From NCBI GenBank assembly GCA_022605955.1, contig JAKCOZ010000245.1:62001-126000 (forward strand): a stretch of DNA of 64,000 nt, given 5' to 3'. The notes under the pieces are model-generated. The model did no database searches. It was not told where the DNA came from and saw only the letters and a program-made list of their open reading frames with translations. How positions within the stretch are numbered: position 1 is the stretch's first letter; each line of letters starts with the position of its first letter. This DNA is from Rallus limicola. Taxonomy: Eukaryota > Chordata > Aves > Gruiformes > Rallidae. The translations under genes were made by a program, and so were the position numbers. This document shows, piece by piece, positions 10,559 through 22,714 of this stretch.

Positions 10559-13330
10559 ATGCCTTTCAGTCCTAGCTTCTTTACTTTGGGAATTATTGCT
10601 GGACGTTTAGCATGTTTTGAACTGCAGTCTGCTAGGGCCGAGAAAAGCACCGTAGGAGGTTCCAGGCATGTTCCCTCTTTCCAGGCAAAGGAAAAGGCTG
10701 AGAGCCAAAGTGACAGGGTCTACTTGTGTGTCCTGTTAGGAGGTTTCAGACAAGCTATGCCTTTCATGCCTAGCTTCTTTACTTTGGGAGTTATTGCTGG
10801 ACGTTTAGCATGTTTTGAACTGCAGTCTGCTAGGGCCGAGAAAAGCACTGTAGGAGGTTCCAGGCATGTTCCCTCTTTCCAGGCAAAGGAAAAGGCTGAG
10901 AGCCAAAGTGACAGGGTCTGCTTGTGTGTCCTGTTATAAGGTTTCAGACAAGCTATGCCTTTCAGTCCTAGCTTCTTTACTTTGGGAGTTATTGCTGGAC
11001 GTTTAGCATGTTTTGAACTGCAGTCTGCTAGGGCCGAGAAAAGCACTGTAGGAGGTAGCAGTTATGTTCCTTCTTTCCAGGCAAAGGAAAAGGCTGAGAG
11101 CCAAAGTGACAGGGTCTGCTTGTGTGTCCTGTTAGGAGGTTTCAGACAAGCTATGCCTTTCATGCCTAGCTTCTTTACTTTGGGAGTTATTGCTGGACGT
11201 TTAGCATGTTTTGAACTGCAGTCTGCTAGGGCCGAGAAAAGCACCGTAGGAGGTTCCAGGCATGTTCCCTCTTTCCAGGCAAAGGAAAAGGCTGAGAGCC
11301 AAAGTGAAAGGGTCTGCTTGTGTGTCCTGTTAGGAGGTTTCAGACAAGCTATGCCTTTCAGTCCTAGCTTCTTTACTTTGGGAGTTATTGCTGGACGTTT
11401 AGCATGTTTTGAACTGCAGTCTGCTAGGGCCGAGAAAAGCACCGTAGGAGGTTCCAGGCATGTTCCCTCTTTCCAGGCAAAGGAAAAGGCTGAGAGCCAA
11501 AGTGACAGGGTCTGCTTGTGTGTCCTGTTAGGAGGTTTCAGACAAGCTATGGCTTTCATGCCTAGCTTCTTTACTTTGGGAGTTATTGCTGGACGTTTAG
11601 CATGTTTTGAACTGCAGTCTGCTAGGGCCGAGAAAAGCACTGTAGGAGGTAGCAGGTATGTTCCTTCTTTCCAGGCAAAGGAAAAGGCTGAGAGCCAAAG
11701 TGACAGGGGCTGCTTGTGTGTCCTGTTACGAGGTTTCAGACAAGCTATGCCTTTCAGTCCTAGCTTCTTTACTTTGGGAGTTATTGCTGGACGTTTAGCA
11801 TGTTTTGAACTGCAGTCTGCTAGGGCCGAGAAAAGCACCGTAGGAGGTTCCAGGCATGTTCCCTCTTTCCAGGCAAAGGAAAAGGCTGAGAGCCAAAGTG
11901 ACAGGGTCTGCTTGTGTGTCCTGTTAGGAGGTTTCAGACAAGCTATGCCTTTCAGTCCTAGCTTCTTTACTTTGGGAGTTATTGCTGGACGTTTAGCATG
12001 TTTTGAACTGCAGTCTGCAAGGGCCGAGAAAAGCACCGTAGGAGGTTCCAGGCATGTTCCCTCTTTCCAGGCAAAGGAAAAGGCTGAGAGCCAAAGTGAC
12101 AGGGTCTGCTTGTGTGTCCTGTTAGGAGGTTTCAGACAAGCTATGCCTTTCATGCCTAGCTTCTTTACTTTGGGAGTTATTGCTGGACGTTTAGCATGTT
12201 TTGAACTGCAGTCTGCTAGGGCCGAGAAAAGCACCATAGGAGGTTCCAGGCATGTTCCCTCTTTCCAGGCAAAGGAAAAGGCTGAGAGCCAAAGTGACAG
12301 GGTCTGCTTGTGTGTCCTGTTAGGAGGTTTCAGACAAGCTATGCCTTTCAGTCCTAGCTTCTTTACTTTGGGAGTTATTGCTGGACGTTTAGCATGTTTT
12401 GAACTGCAGTCTGCTAGGGCCGAGAAAAGCACTGTAGGAGGGAGCAGGTATGTTCCTTCTTTCCAGGCAAAGGAAAAGGCTGAGAGCCAAAGTGACAGGA
12501 TCTGCTTGTGTGTCCTGTTAGGAGGTTTCAGACAAGCTATGCCTTTCAATCCTAGCTTCTTTACTTTGGGAGTTATTGCTGGACGTTTAGCATGTTTTGA
12601 ACTGCAGTCTGCTAGGGCCGAGAAAAGCACCGTAGGATGTTCCAGGCATGTTCCCTCTTTCCAGGCAAAGGAAAAGGCTGAGAGCCAAAGTGACAGGGTC
12701 TGCTTGTGTGTCCTGTTATGAGGTTTCAGACAAGCTATGCCTTTCAGTCCTAGCTTCTTTACTTTGGGAGTTATTGCTGGACGTTTAGCATGTTTTGAAC
12801 TGCAGTCTGCTAGGGCCGAGAAAAGCACCGTAGGAGGTTCCAGGCATGTTCCCTCTTTCCAGGCAAAGGAAAAGGCTGAGAGCGAAAGTGACAGGGTCTA
12901 CTTGTGTGTCCTGTTAGGAGGTTTCAGACAAGCTATGCCTTTCATGCCTAGCTTCTTTACTTTGGGAGTTATTGCTGGACGTTTAGCATGTTTTGAACTG
13001 CAGTCTGCTAGGGCCGAGAAAAGCACCGTAGGAGGTTCCAGGCATGTTCCCTCTTTCCAGGCAAAGGAAAAGGCTGAGAGCCAAAGTGAAAGGGTCTGCT
13101 TGTGTGTCCTGTTAGGAGGTTTCAGACAAGCTATGCCTTTCAGTCCTAGCTTCTTTACTTTGGGAGTTATTGCTGGACGTTTAGCATGTTTTGAACTGCA
13201 GTCTGCTAGGGCCGAGAAAAGCACTGTAGGAGGTAGCAGGTATGTTCCTTCTTTCCAGGCAAAGGAAAAGGCTGAGAGCCAAAGTGACAGGGTCTGCTTG
13301 TGTGTCCTATTAGGAGGTTTCAGACAAGCT
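10559..13330 (+). repeat. 14-mer higher-order repeat, copy 2 (2,772 bp)
   Basis: This is the tandem partner of the preceding block and keeps all fourteen classes in order. It ends where the next unit is M class (about 13,337) instead of the S class with GGGAATT that begins each copy. The two copies are close to identical by eye, which implies recent duplication or homogenisation. Confidence 0.9.
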
Positions 13331-16300
13331 ATGCCTTTCATGCCTAGCTTCTTTACTTTGGGAGTTATTGCTGGACGTTTAGCATGTTTTGAACTGCAGT
13401 CTGCTAGGGCCTGAGAAAAGCACCGTAGGAGGTTCCAGGCATGTTCCCTCTTTCCATGCAAAGGAAAAGGCTGAGAGCCAAAGTGACAGGGTCTGCTTGT
13501 GTGTCCTGTTAGGAGGTTTCAGACAAGCTATGCCTTTCATGCCTAGCTTCTTTACTTTGGGAGTTATTGCTGGACGTTTAGCATGTTTTGAACTGCAGTC
13601 TGCTAGGGCCGAGAAAAGCACCGTAGGAGGTTCCAGGCATGTTCCCTCTTTCCAGGCAAAGGAAAAGGCTGAGAGCCAAAGTGAAAGGGTCTGCTTGTGT
13701 GTCCTGTTAGGAGGTTTCAGACAAGCTATGCCTTTCAGTCCTAGCTTCTTTACTTTGGGAGTTATTGCTGGACGTTTAGCATGTTTTGAACTGCAGTCTG
13801 CTAGGGCCGAGAAAAGCACTGTAGGAGGTAGCAGGTATGTTCCTTCTTTCCAGGCAAAGGAAAAGGCTGAGAGCCAAAGTGACAGGGTCTGCTTGTGTGT
13901 CCTGTTAGGAGGTTTCAGACAAGCTATGCCTTTCATGCCTAGCTTCTTTACTTTGGGAGTTATTGCTGGACGTTTAGCATGTTTTGAACTGCAGTCTGCT
14001 AGGGCCGAGAAAAGCACCGTAGGAGGTTCCAGGCATGTTCCCTCTTTCCATGCAAAGGAAAAGGCTGAGAGCCAAAGTGAAAGGGTCTGCTTGTGTGTCC
14101 TGTTAGGAGGTTTCAGACAAGCTATGCCTTTCAGTCCTAGCTTCTTTACTTTGGGAGTTATTGCTGGACGTTTAGCATGTTTTGAACTGCAGTCTGCTAG
14201 GGCCGAGAAAAGCACTGTAGGAGGTAGCAGGTATGTTCCTTCTTTCCAGGCAAAGGAAAAGGCTGAGAGCCAAAGTGACAGGGTCTGCTTGTGTGTCCTA
14301 TTAGGAGGTTTCAGACAAGCTATGCCTTTCATGCCTAGCTTCTTTACTTTGGGAGTTATTGCTGGACGTTTAGCATGTTTTGAACTGCAGTCTGCTAGGG
14401 CCTGAGAAAAGCACCGTAGGAGGTTCCAGGCATGTTCCCTCTTTCCATGCAAAGGAAAAGGCTGAGAGCCAAAGTGACAGGGTCTGCTTGTGTGTCCTGT
14501 TAGGAGGTTTCAGACAAGCTATGCCTTTCATGCCTAGCTTCTTTACTTTGGGAGTTATTGCTGGACGTTTAGCATGTTTTGAACTGCAGTCTGCTAGGGC
14601 CGAGAAAAGCACCGTAGGAGGTTCCAGGCATGTTCCCTCTTTCCAGGCAAAGGAAAAGGCTGAGAGCCAAAGTGAAAGGGTCTGCTTGTGTGTCCTGTTA
14701 GGAGGTTTCAGACAAGCTATGCCTTTCAGTCCTAGCTTCTTTACTTTGGGAGTTATTGCTGGACGTTTAGCATGTTTTGAACTGCAGTCTGCTAGGGCCG
14801 AGAAAAGCACTGTAGGAGGTAGCAGGTATGTTCCTTCTTTCCAGGCAAAGGAAAAGGCTGAGAGCCAAAGTGACAGGGTCTGCTTGTGTGTCCTGTTAGG
14901 AGGTTTCAGACAAGCTATGCCTTTCATGCCTAGCTTCTTTACTTTGGGAGTTATTGCTGGACGTTTAGCATGTTTTGAACTGCAGTCTGCTAGGGCCGAG
15001 AAAAGCACCGTAGGAGGTTCCAGGCATGTTCCCTCTTTCCATGCAAAGGAAAAGGCTGAGAGCCAAAGTGACAGGGTCTGCTTGTGTGTCCTGTTAGGAG
15101 GTTTCAGACAAGCTATGCCTTTCATGCCTAGCTTCTTTACTTTGGGAGTTATTGCTGGACGTTTAGCATGTTTTGAACTGCAGTCTGCTAGGGCCGAGAA
15201 AAGCACCGTAGGAGGTTCCAGGCATGTTCCCTCTTTCCAGACAAAGGAAAAGGCTGAGAGCCAAAGTGACAGGGTCTGCTTGTGTGTCCTGTTAGGAGGT
15301 TTCAGACAAGCTATGCCTTTCATGCCTAGCTTCTTTACTTTGGGAGTTATTGCTGGACGTTTAGCATGTTTTGAACTGCAGTCTGCTAGGGCCGAGAAAA
15401 GCACCGTAGGAGGTTCCAGGCATGTTCCCTCTTTCCAGGCAAAGGAAAAGGCTGAGAGCCAAAGTGACAGGGTCTGCTTGTGTGTCCTGTTAGGAGGTTT
15501 CAGACAAGCTATGCCTTTCATGCCTAGCTTCTTTACTTTGGGAGTTATTGCTGGACGTTTAGCATGTTTTGAACTGCAGTCTGCTAGGGCCGAGAAAAGC
15601 ACCGTAGGAGGTAGCAGGTATGTTCCTTCTTTCCAGGCAAAGGAAAAGGCTGAGAGCCAAAGTGACAGGGTCTGCTTGTGTGTCCTGTTAGGAGGTTTCA
15701 GACAAGCTATGCCTTTCAGTCCTAGCTTCTTTACTTTGGGAGTTATTGCTGGACGTTTAGCATGTTTTGAACTGCAGTCTGCTAGGGCCGAGAAAAGCAC
15801 CGTAGGAGGTTCCAGGCATGTTCCCTCTTTCAAGGCAAAGGAAAAGGCTGAGAGCCAAAGTGACAGGGTCTGCTTGTGTGTCCTGTTAGGAGGTTTCAGA
15901 CAAGCTATGCCTTTCAGTCCTAGCTTCTTTACTTTGGGAGTTATTGCTGGACGTTTAGCATGTTTTGAACTGCAGTCTGCTAGGGCCGAGAAAAGCACCG
16001 TAGGAGGTTCCAGGCATGTTCCCTCTTTCCAGGCAAAGGAAAAGGCTGAGAGCCAAAGTGACAGGGTCTGCTTGTGTGTCCTGTTAGGAGGTTTCAGACA
16101 AGCTATGCCTTTCAGTCCTAGCTTCTTTACTTTGGGAGTTATTGCTGGACGTTTAGCATGTTTTGAACTGCAGTCTGCTAGGGCCGAGAAAAGCACCGTA
16201 GGAGGTTCCAGGCATGTTCCCTCTTTCCAGGCAAAGGAAAAGGCTGAGAGCCAAAGTGACAGGGTCAGCTTGTGTGTCCTGTTAGGAGGTTTCAGACAAG

Positions 16301-19300
16301 CTATGCCTTTCATGCCTAGCTTCTTTACTTTGGGAGTTATTGCTGGACGTTTAGCATGTTTTGAACTGCAGTCTGCTAGGGCCGAGAAAAGCACCATAGG
16401 AGGTTCCAGGCATGTTCCCTCTTTCCAGGCAAAGGAAAAGGCTGAGAGCCAAAGTGACAGGGTCTGCTTGTGTGTCCTGTTAGGAGGTTTCAGACAAGCT
16501 ATGCCTTTCATGCCTAGCTTCTTTACTTTGGGAGTTATTGCTGGACGTTTAGCATGTTTTGAACTGCAGTCTGCTGGGGCCGAGAAAAGCACTGTAGGAG
16601 GGAGCAGGTATGTTCCTTCTTTCCAGGCAAAGGAAAAGGCTGAGAGCCAAAGTGACAGGATCTGCTTGTGTGTCCTGTTAGGAGGTTTCAGACAAGCTAT
16701 GCCTTTCAATCCTAGCTTCTTTACTTTGGGAGTTATTGCTGGACGTTTAGCATGTTTTGAACTGCAGTCTGCTAGGGCCGAGAAAAGCACCGTAGGAGGT
16801 TCCAGGCATGTTCCCTCTTTCCAGGCAAAGGAAAAGGCTGAGAGCCAAAGTGACAGGGTCTGCTCGTGTGTCCTGTTAGGAGGTTTCAGACAAGCTATGC
16901 CTTTCAGTCCTAGCTTCTTTACTTTGGGAGTTATTGCTGGACGTTTAGCATGTTTTGAACTGCAGTCTGCTAGGGCCGAGAAAAGCACTGTAGGAGGTAG
17001 CAGTTATGTTCCTTCTTTCCAGGCAAAGGAAAAGGCTGAGAGCCAAAGTGACAGGGTCTGCTTGTGTGTCCTGTTAGGAGGTTTCAGACAAGCTATGCCT
17101 TTCATGCCTAGCTTCTTTACTTTGGGAGTTATTGCTGGACGTTTAGCATGTTTTGAACTGCAGTCTGCTAGGGCCGAGAAAAGCACCGTAGGAGGTTCCA
17201 GGCATGTTCCCTCTTTCCAGGCAAAGGAAAAGGCTGAGAGCCAAAGTGAAAGGGTCTGCTTGTGTGTCCTGTTAGGAGGTTTCAGACAAGCTATGCCTTT
17301 CAGTCCTAGCTTCTTTACTTTGGGAGTTATTGCTGGACGTTTAGCATGTTTTGAACTGCAGGCTGCTAGGGCCGAGAAAAGCACTGTAGGAGGTAGCAGG
17401 TATGTTCCTTCTTTCCAGGCAAAGGAAAAGGCTGAGAGCCAAAGTGACAGGGTCTGCTTGTGTGTCCTGTTAGGAGGTTTCAGACAAGCTATGCCTTTCA
17501 TGCCTAGCTTCTTTACTTTGGGAGTTATTGCTGGACGTTTAGCATGTTTTGAACTGCAGTCTGCTAGGGCCTGAGAAAAGCACCGTAGGAGGTTCCAGGC
17601 ATGTTCCCTCTTTCCATGCAAAGGAAAAGGCTGAGAGCCAAAGTGACAGGATCTGCTTGTGTGTCCTGTTATAAGGTTTCAGACAAGCTATGCCTTTCAT
17701 GCCTAGCTTCTTTACTTTGGGAGTTATTGCTGGACGTTTAGCATGTTTTGAACTGCAGTCTGCTAGGGCCGAGAAAAGCACCGTAGGAGGTTCCAGGCAT
17801 GTTCCCTCTTTCCAGGCAAAGGAAAAGGCTGAGAGCCAAAGTGAAAGGGTCTGCTTGTGTGTCCTGTTAGGAGGTTTCAGACAAGCTATGCCTTTCAGTC
17901 CTAGCTTCTTTACTTTGGGAGTTATTGCTGGACGTTTAGCATGTTTTGAACTGCAGTCTGCTAGGGCCGAGAAAAGCACTGTAGGAGGTAGCAGGTATGT
18001 TCCTTCTTTCCAGGCAAAGGAAAAGGCTGAGAGCCAAAGTGACAGGGTCTGCTTGCGTGTCCTGTTAGGAGGTTTCAGACAAGCTATGCCTTTCATGCCT
18101 AGCTTCTTTACTTTGGGAGTTATTGCTGGACGTTTAGCATGTTTTGAACTGCAGTCTGCTAGGGCCGAGAAAAGCACCGTAGGAGCTTCCAGGCATGTTC
18201 CCTCTTTCCATGCAAAGGAAAAGGCTGAGAGCCAAAGTGACAGGGTCTGCTTGTGTGTCCTGTTAGGAGGTTTCAGACAAGCTATGCCTTTCATGCCTAG
18301 CTTCTTTACTTTGGGAGTTATTGCTGGACGTTTAGCATGTTTTGAACTGCAGTCTGCTAGGGCCGAGAAAAGCACCGTAGGAGGTTCCAGGCATGTTCCC
18401 TCTTTCCAGACAAAGGAAAAGGCTGAGAGCCAAAGTGACAGGGTCTGCTTGTGTGTCCTGTTAGGAGGTTTCAGACAAGCTATGCCTTTCATGCCTAGCT
18501 TCTTTACTTTGGGAGTTATTGCTGGACGTTTAGCATGTTTTGAACTGCAGTCTGCTAGGGCCGAGAAAAGCACCGTAGGAGGTTCCAGGCATGTTCCCTC
18601 TTTCCAGGCAAAGGAAAAGGCTGAGAGCCAAAGTGACAGGGTCTGCTTGTGTGTCCTGTTAGGAGGTTTCAGACAAGCTATGCCTTTCAGTCCTAGCTTC
18701 TTTACTTTGGGAGTTATTGCTGGACGTTTAGCATGTTTTGAACTGCAGTCTGCTAGGGCCGAGAAAAGCACCGTAGGAGGTTCCAGGCATGTTCCCTCTT
18801 TCCAGGCAAAGGAAAAGGCTGAGAGCCAAAGTGACAGGATCTACTTGTGTGTCCTGTTAGGAGGTTTCAGACAAGCTATGCCTTTCAGTCCTAGCTTCTT
18901 TACTTTGGGAGTTATTGCTGGACGTTTAGCATGTTTTGAACAGCAGTCTGCTAGGGCCGAGAAAAGCACCGTAGGAGGTTCCAGGCATGTTCCCTCTTTC
19001 CAGGCAAAGGAAAAGGCTGAGAGCCAAAGTGACAGGGTCTGCTTGTGTGTCCTGTTAGGAGGTTTCAGACAAGCTATGCCTTTCAGTCCTAGCTTCTTTA
19101 CTTTGGGAGTTATTGCTGGACGTTTAGCATGTTTTGAACTGCAGTCTGCTAGGGCCGAGAAAAGCACCGTAGGAGCTTCCAGGCATGTTCCCTCTTTCCA
19201 GGCAAAGGAAAAGGCTGAGAGCCAAAGTGACAGGGTCTGCTTGTGTGTCCTGTTAGGAGGTATCAGACAAGCTATGCCTTTCATGCCTAGCTTCTTTACT

Positions 19301-21250
19301 TTGGGAGTTATTGCTGGACGTTTAGCATGTTTTGAACTGCAGTCTGCTAGGGCCGAGAAAAGCACCGTAGGAGGTTCCAGGCATGTTCCCTCTTTCCAGG
19401 CAAAGGAAAAGGCTGAGAGCCAAAGTGACAGGGTCTGCTTGTGTGTCCTGTTAGGAGGTTTCAGACAAGCTATGCCTTTCATGCCTAGCTTCTTTACTTT
19501 GGGAGTTATTGCTGGACGTTTAGCATGTTTTGAACTGCAGTCTGCTAGGGCCGAGAAAAGCACCGTAGGAGCTTCCAGGCATGTTCCCTCTTTCCAGGCA
19601 AAGGAAAAGGCTGAGAGCCAAAGTGACAGGGTCAGCTTGTGTGTCCTGTTAGGAGGTTTCACACAAGCTATGCCTTTCATGCCTAGCTTCTTTACTTTGG
19701 GAGTTATTGCTGGACGTTTAGCATGTTTTGAACTGCAGTCTGCTAGGGCCGAGAAAAGCACCGTAGGAGGTTCCAGGCATGTTCCCTCTTTCCAGGCAAA
19801 GGAAAAGGCTGAGAGCCAAAGTGACAGGGTCTGCTCGTGTGTCCTGTTAGGAGGTTTCAGACAAGCTATGCCTTTCAGGCCTAGCTTCTTTACTTTGGGA
19901 GTTATTGCTGGACGTTTAGCATGTTTTGAACTGCAGTCTGCTAGGGCCGAGAAAAGCACTGTAGGAGGTAGCAGTTATGTTCCTTCTTTCCAGGCAAAGG
20001 AAAAGGCTGAGAGCCAAAGTGACAGGGTCTGCTTGTGTGTCCTGTTAGGAGGTTTCAGACAAGCTATGCCTTTCAGTCCTAGCTTCTTTACTTTGGGAGT
20101 TATTGCTGGACGTTTAGCATGTTTTGAACTGCAGTCTGCTAGGGCCGAGAAAAGCACCGTAGGAGGTTCCAGGCATGTTCCCTCTTTCCAGGCAAAGGAA
20201 AAGGCTGAGAGCCAAAGTGACAGGGTCTACTTGTGTGTCCTGTTAGGAGGTTTCAGACAAGCTATGCCTTTCATGCCTAGCTTCTTTACTTTGGGAGTTA
20301 TTGCTGGACGTTTAGCATGTTTTGAACTGCAGTCTGCTAGGGCCGAGAAAAGCACTGTAGGAGGGAGCAGGTATGTTCCTTCTTTCCAGGCAAAGGAAAA
20401 GGCTGAGAGCCAAAGTGACAGGGTCTGCTTGTGTGTCCTGTTATAAGGTTTCAGACAAGCTATGCCTTTCATGCCTAGCTTCTTTACTTTGGGAGTTATT
20501 GCTGGACGTTTAGCATGTTTTGAACTGCAGTCTGCTAGGGCCGAGAAAAGCACTGTAGGAGGTAGCAGTTATGTTCCTTCTTTCCAGGCAAAGGAAAAGG
20601 CTGAGAGCCAAAGTGACAGGGTCTGCTTGTGTGTCCTGTTAGGAGGTTTCAGACAAGCTATGCCTTTCATGCCTAGCTTCTTTACTTTGGGAGTTATTGC
20701 TGGACGTTTAGCATGTTTTGAACTGCAGTCTGCTAGGGCCGAGAAAAGCACCGTAGGAGGTTCCAGGCATGTTCCCTCTTTCCAGGCAAAGGAAAAGGCT
20801 GAGAGCCAAAGTGAAAGGGTCTGCTTGTGTGTCCTGTTAGGAGGTTTCAGACAAGCTATGCCTTTCAGTCCTAGCTTCTTTACTTTGGGAGTTACTGCTG
20901 GACGTTTAGCATGTTTTGAACTGCAGTCTGCTAGGGCCGAGAAAAGCACTGTAGGAGGTAGCAGGTATGTTCCTTCTTTCCAGGCAAAGGAAAAGGCTGA
21001 GAGCCAAAGTGACAGGGTCTGCTTGTGTGTCCTGTTAGGAGGTTTCAGACAAGCTATGCCTTTCATGCCTAGCTTCTTTACTTTGGGAGTTATTGCTGGA
21101 CGTTTAGCATGTTTTGAACTGCAGTCTGCTAGGGCCTGAGAAAAGCACCGTAGGAGGTTCCAGGCATGTTCCCTCTTTCCATGCAAAGGAAAAGGCTGAG
21201 AGCCAAAGTGACAGGGTCTGCTTATGTGTCCTGTTATAAGGTTTCAGACA
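13331..21250 (+). repeat. Mosaic end of domain A with four copies of a 1-bp insertion
   Basis: About 40 monomers without one clean higher-order period. Four units read GGGCCTGAGAAAAG instead of GGGCCGAGAAAAG, an extra T at about 13,412, 14,403, 17,572 and 21,137. The spacings (991, 3,169 and 3,565 bp) equal 5, 16 and 18 monomers plus one base each. Every one is followed by TTCCATGCAAAGG, so the pair is a single haplotype. A short motif, M with GTGAAAGG then S with GTAGCAGG then M, recurs beside it. Each insertion shifts the long open frame, and the array simply continues. Confidence 0.85.
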
Positions 21251-22437
21251 AGCTATGCCTTTCATGCCTAGCTTCTTTACTTTGGGAGTTATTGCTGGAC
21301 GTTTAGCATGTTTTGAACTGCAGTCTGCTAGGGCCGAGAAAAGCACCGTAGGAGGTTCCAGACATGTTCCCTCTTTCCAGGCAAAGGAAAAGGCTGAGAG
21401 CCAAAGCGACAGGGTCTGCTCGTGTGTCCTGTTAGGAGGTTTCAGACAAGCTATGCCTTTCAGGCCTAGCTTCTTTACTTTGGGAGTTATTGCTGGACGT
21501 TTAGCATGTTTTGAACTGCAGTCTGCTAGGGCCGAGAAAAGCACCGTAGGAGGTTCCAGGCATGTTCCCTCTTTCCAGGCAAAGGAAAAGGCTGAGATCC
21601 AAAGCGACAGGGTCTGCTCGTGTGTCCTGTTAGGAGGTTTCAGACAAGCTATGCCTTTCAGGCCTAGCTTCTTTACTTTGGGAGTTATTGCTGGACGTTT
21701 AGCATGTTTTGAACTGCAGTCTGCTAGGGCCGAGAAAAGCACCGTAGGAGGTTCCAGGCATGTTCCCTCTTTCCAGGCAAAGGAAAAGGCTGAGAGCCAA
21801 AGCGACAGGGTCTGCTCGTGTGTCCTGTAAGGAGGTTTCAGACAAGCTATGCCTTTCAGGCCTAGCTTCTTTACTTTGGGAGTTATTGCTGGACGTTTAG
21901 CATGTTTTGAACTGCAGTCTGCTAGGGCCGAGAAAAGCACCGTAGGAGGTTCCAGGCATGTTCCCTCTTTCCAGGCAAAGGAAAAGGCTGAGAGCCAAAG
22001 TGACAGGGTCTGCTCGTGTGTCCTGTTAGGAGGTTTCAGACAAGATATGCCTTTCAGGCCTCGCTTCTTTACTTTGGGAGTTATTGCTGGACGTTTAGCA
22101 TGTTTTGAACTGCAGTCTGCTAGGGCCGAGAAAAGCACCGTAGGAGGTTCCAGGCATGTTCCCTCTTTCCAGGCAAAGGAAAAGGCTGAGAGCCAAAGCG
22201 ACAGGGTCTGCTCGTGTGTCCTGTTAGGAGGTTTCAGACAAGCTATGCCTATCAGGCCTAGCTTCTTTACTTTGGGAGTTATTGCTGGACGTTTAGCATG
22301 TTTTGAACTGCAGTCTGCTAGGGCCGAGAAAAGCACCGTAGGAGGTTCCAGGCATGTTCCCTCTTTCCAGGGAAAGGAAAAGACTGAGAGCCAAAGTGAA
22401 AGGGTCTGCTCGTGTGTCCTGTTAGGAGGTTTCAGAC

Positions 22438-22462
22438 AAGCTATGCCTTTCAGGCCTAGCTT
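22438..22462. repeat. Imperfect 10-bp dyad, one per monomer
   Basis: Arms AAGCTATGCC and GGCCTAGCTT flank a 5-nt loop TTTCA, with 9 of 10 positions pairing. This copy stands for one dyad in each R-class monomer. In M-, S- and ctcgc-type units one further position is unpaired (8/10). The subtype-defining polymorphism lies at the loop/right-arm boundary. The right inversion junction at 52,988 falls on the left arm of this dyad, and the 9-bp deletion at about 35,108 removes most of that arm. A hairpin or cruciform is structurally plausible; formation in vivo is not shown. Confidence 0.75.
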
Positions 22463-22579
22463 CTTTACTTTGGGAGTTATTGCTGGACGTTTAGCATGTT
22501 TTGAACTGCAGTCTGCTAGGGCCGAGAAAAGCACCGTAGGAGGTTCCAGGCATGTTCCCTCTTTCCAGGCAAAGGAAAA

Positions 22580-22590
22580 GGCTGAGAGCC
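22580..22590. repeat. Small perfect hairpin motif, one per monomer
   Basis: GGCT and AGCC pair perfectly around the 3-nt loop GAG. The motif is present in nearly all monomers of both domains. It is lost in rare units such as those reading GAGCGAAAG (for example near 44,570, 44,966 and 46,550). It is short, and its function, if any, is unknown. Confidence 0.6.
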
Positions 22591-22714
22591 AAAGCGACAG
22601 GGTCTGCTCGTGTGTCCTGTTAGGAGGTTTCAGACAAGCTATGCCTTTCAGGCCTAGCTTCTTTACTTTGGGAGTTATTGCTGGACGTTTAGCATGTTTT
22701 GAACTGCAGTCTGC

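Larger units (their letters stand above)
1..21400 (+). repeat. Domain A: mixed-subtype satellite
   Basis: About 108 monomers in which M, S, R and N classes are interleaved in a fixed order that itself repeats. CTTGTG and AGTGAC predominate. CTCGTG appears only in scattered units and is usually followed, about 40 bp on, by the R-class CAGGCC, so the two travel as one haplotype. Variants such as CACTG with GTAGCAGGTATG, or GTGAAAGG, mark particular positions in the higher-order units. The domain ends where AGCGAC, CTCGTG and CAGGCC become near-continuous, first seen at about 21,405, 21,419 and 21,460. The boundary is a change of subfamily, not a break in tandem phase. Confidence 0.9.
22423..22620 (+). 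repeat. Representative domain-B monomer with landmarks
   Basis: A typical R-class unit. Visible landmarks are: TAGGAGGTTTCAG at 22,423-22,435; an imperfect dyad at 22,438-22,462 containing a StuI site (AGGCCT); a PstI site at 22,506-22,511 inside the 8-bp palindrome ACTGCAGT; TAGGAGGTTCCAG at 22,537-22,549, a 12/13 match to the first landmark; a direct repeat TTCCAGGCA at 22,544-22,552 and 22,563-22,571; and a small perfect hairpin GGCT-gag-AGCC at 22,580-22,590. These landmarks are in nearly every monomer. StuI is largely confined to R-class units, so it separates domain B from most of domain A. Confidence 0.9.

Noticed and set aside
22422..22428. Telomere-like TTAGG in each monomer
   Set aside because: It is one isolated TTAGG per 198 bp, followed by AGG, not a tandem telomeric run.
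22425..22446. AGGAGG followed by ATG in each monomer, like a bacterial ribosome binding site
   Set aside because: The spacing to ATG is about 13 nt, longer than usual. It occurs in a satellite array of eukaryotic character, and the ATG opens into no bounded gene.
22543..22553. Pol III B-box-like GGTTCCAGGCA, suggesting a tRNA- or SINE-derived unit
   Set aside because: Two of eleven key positions fail, no convincing A box lies upstream at a usual distance, and no tRNA fold or A-rich tail is visible.
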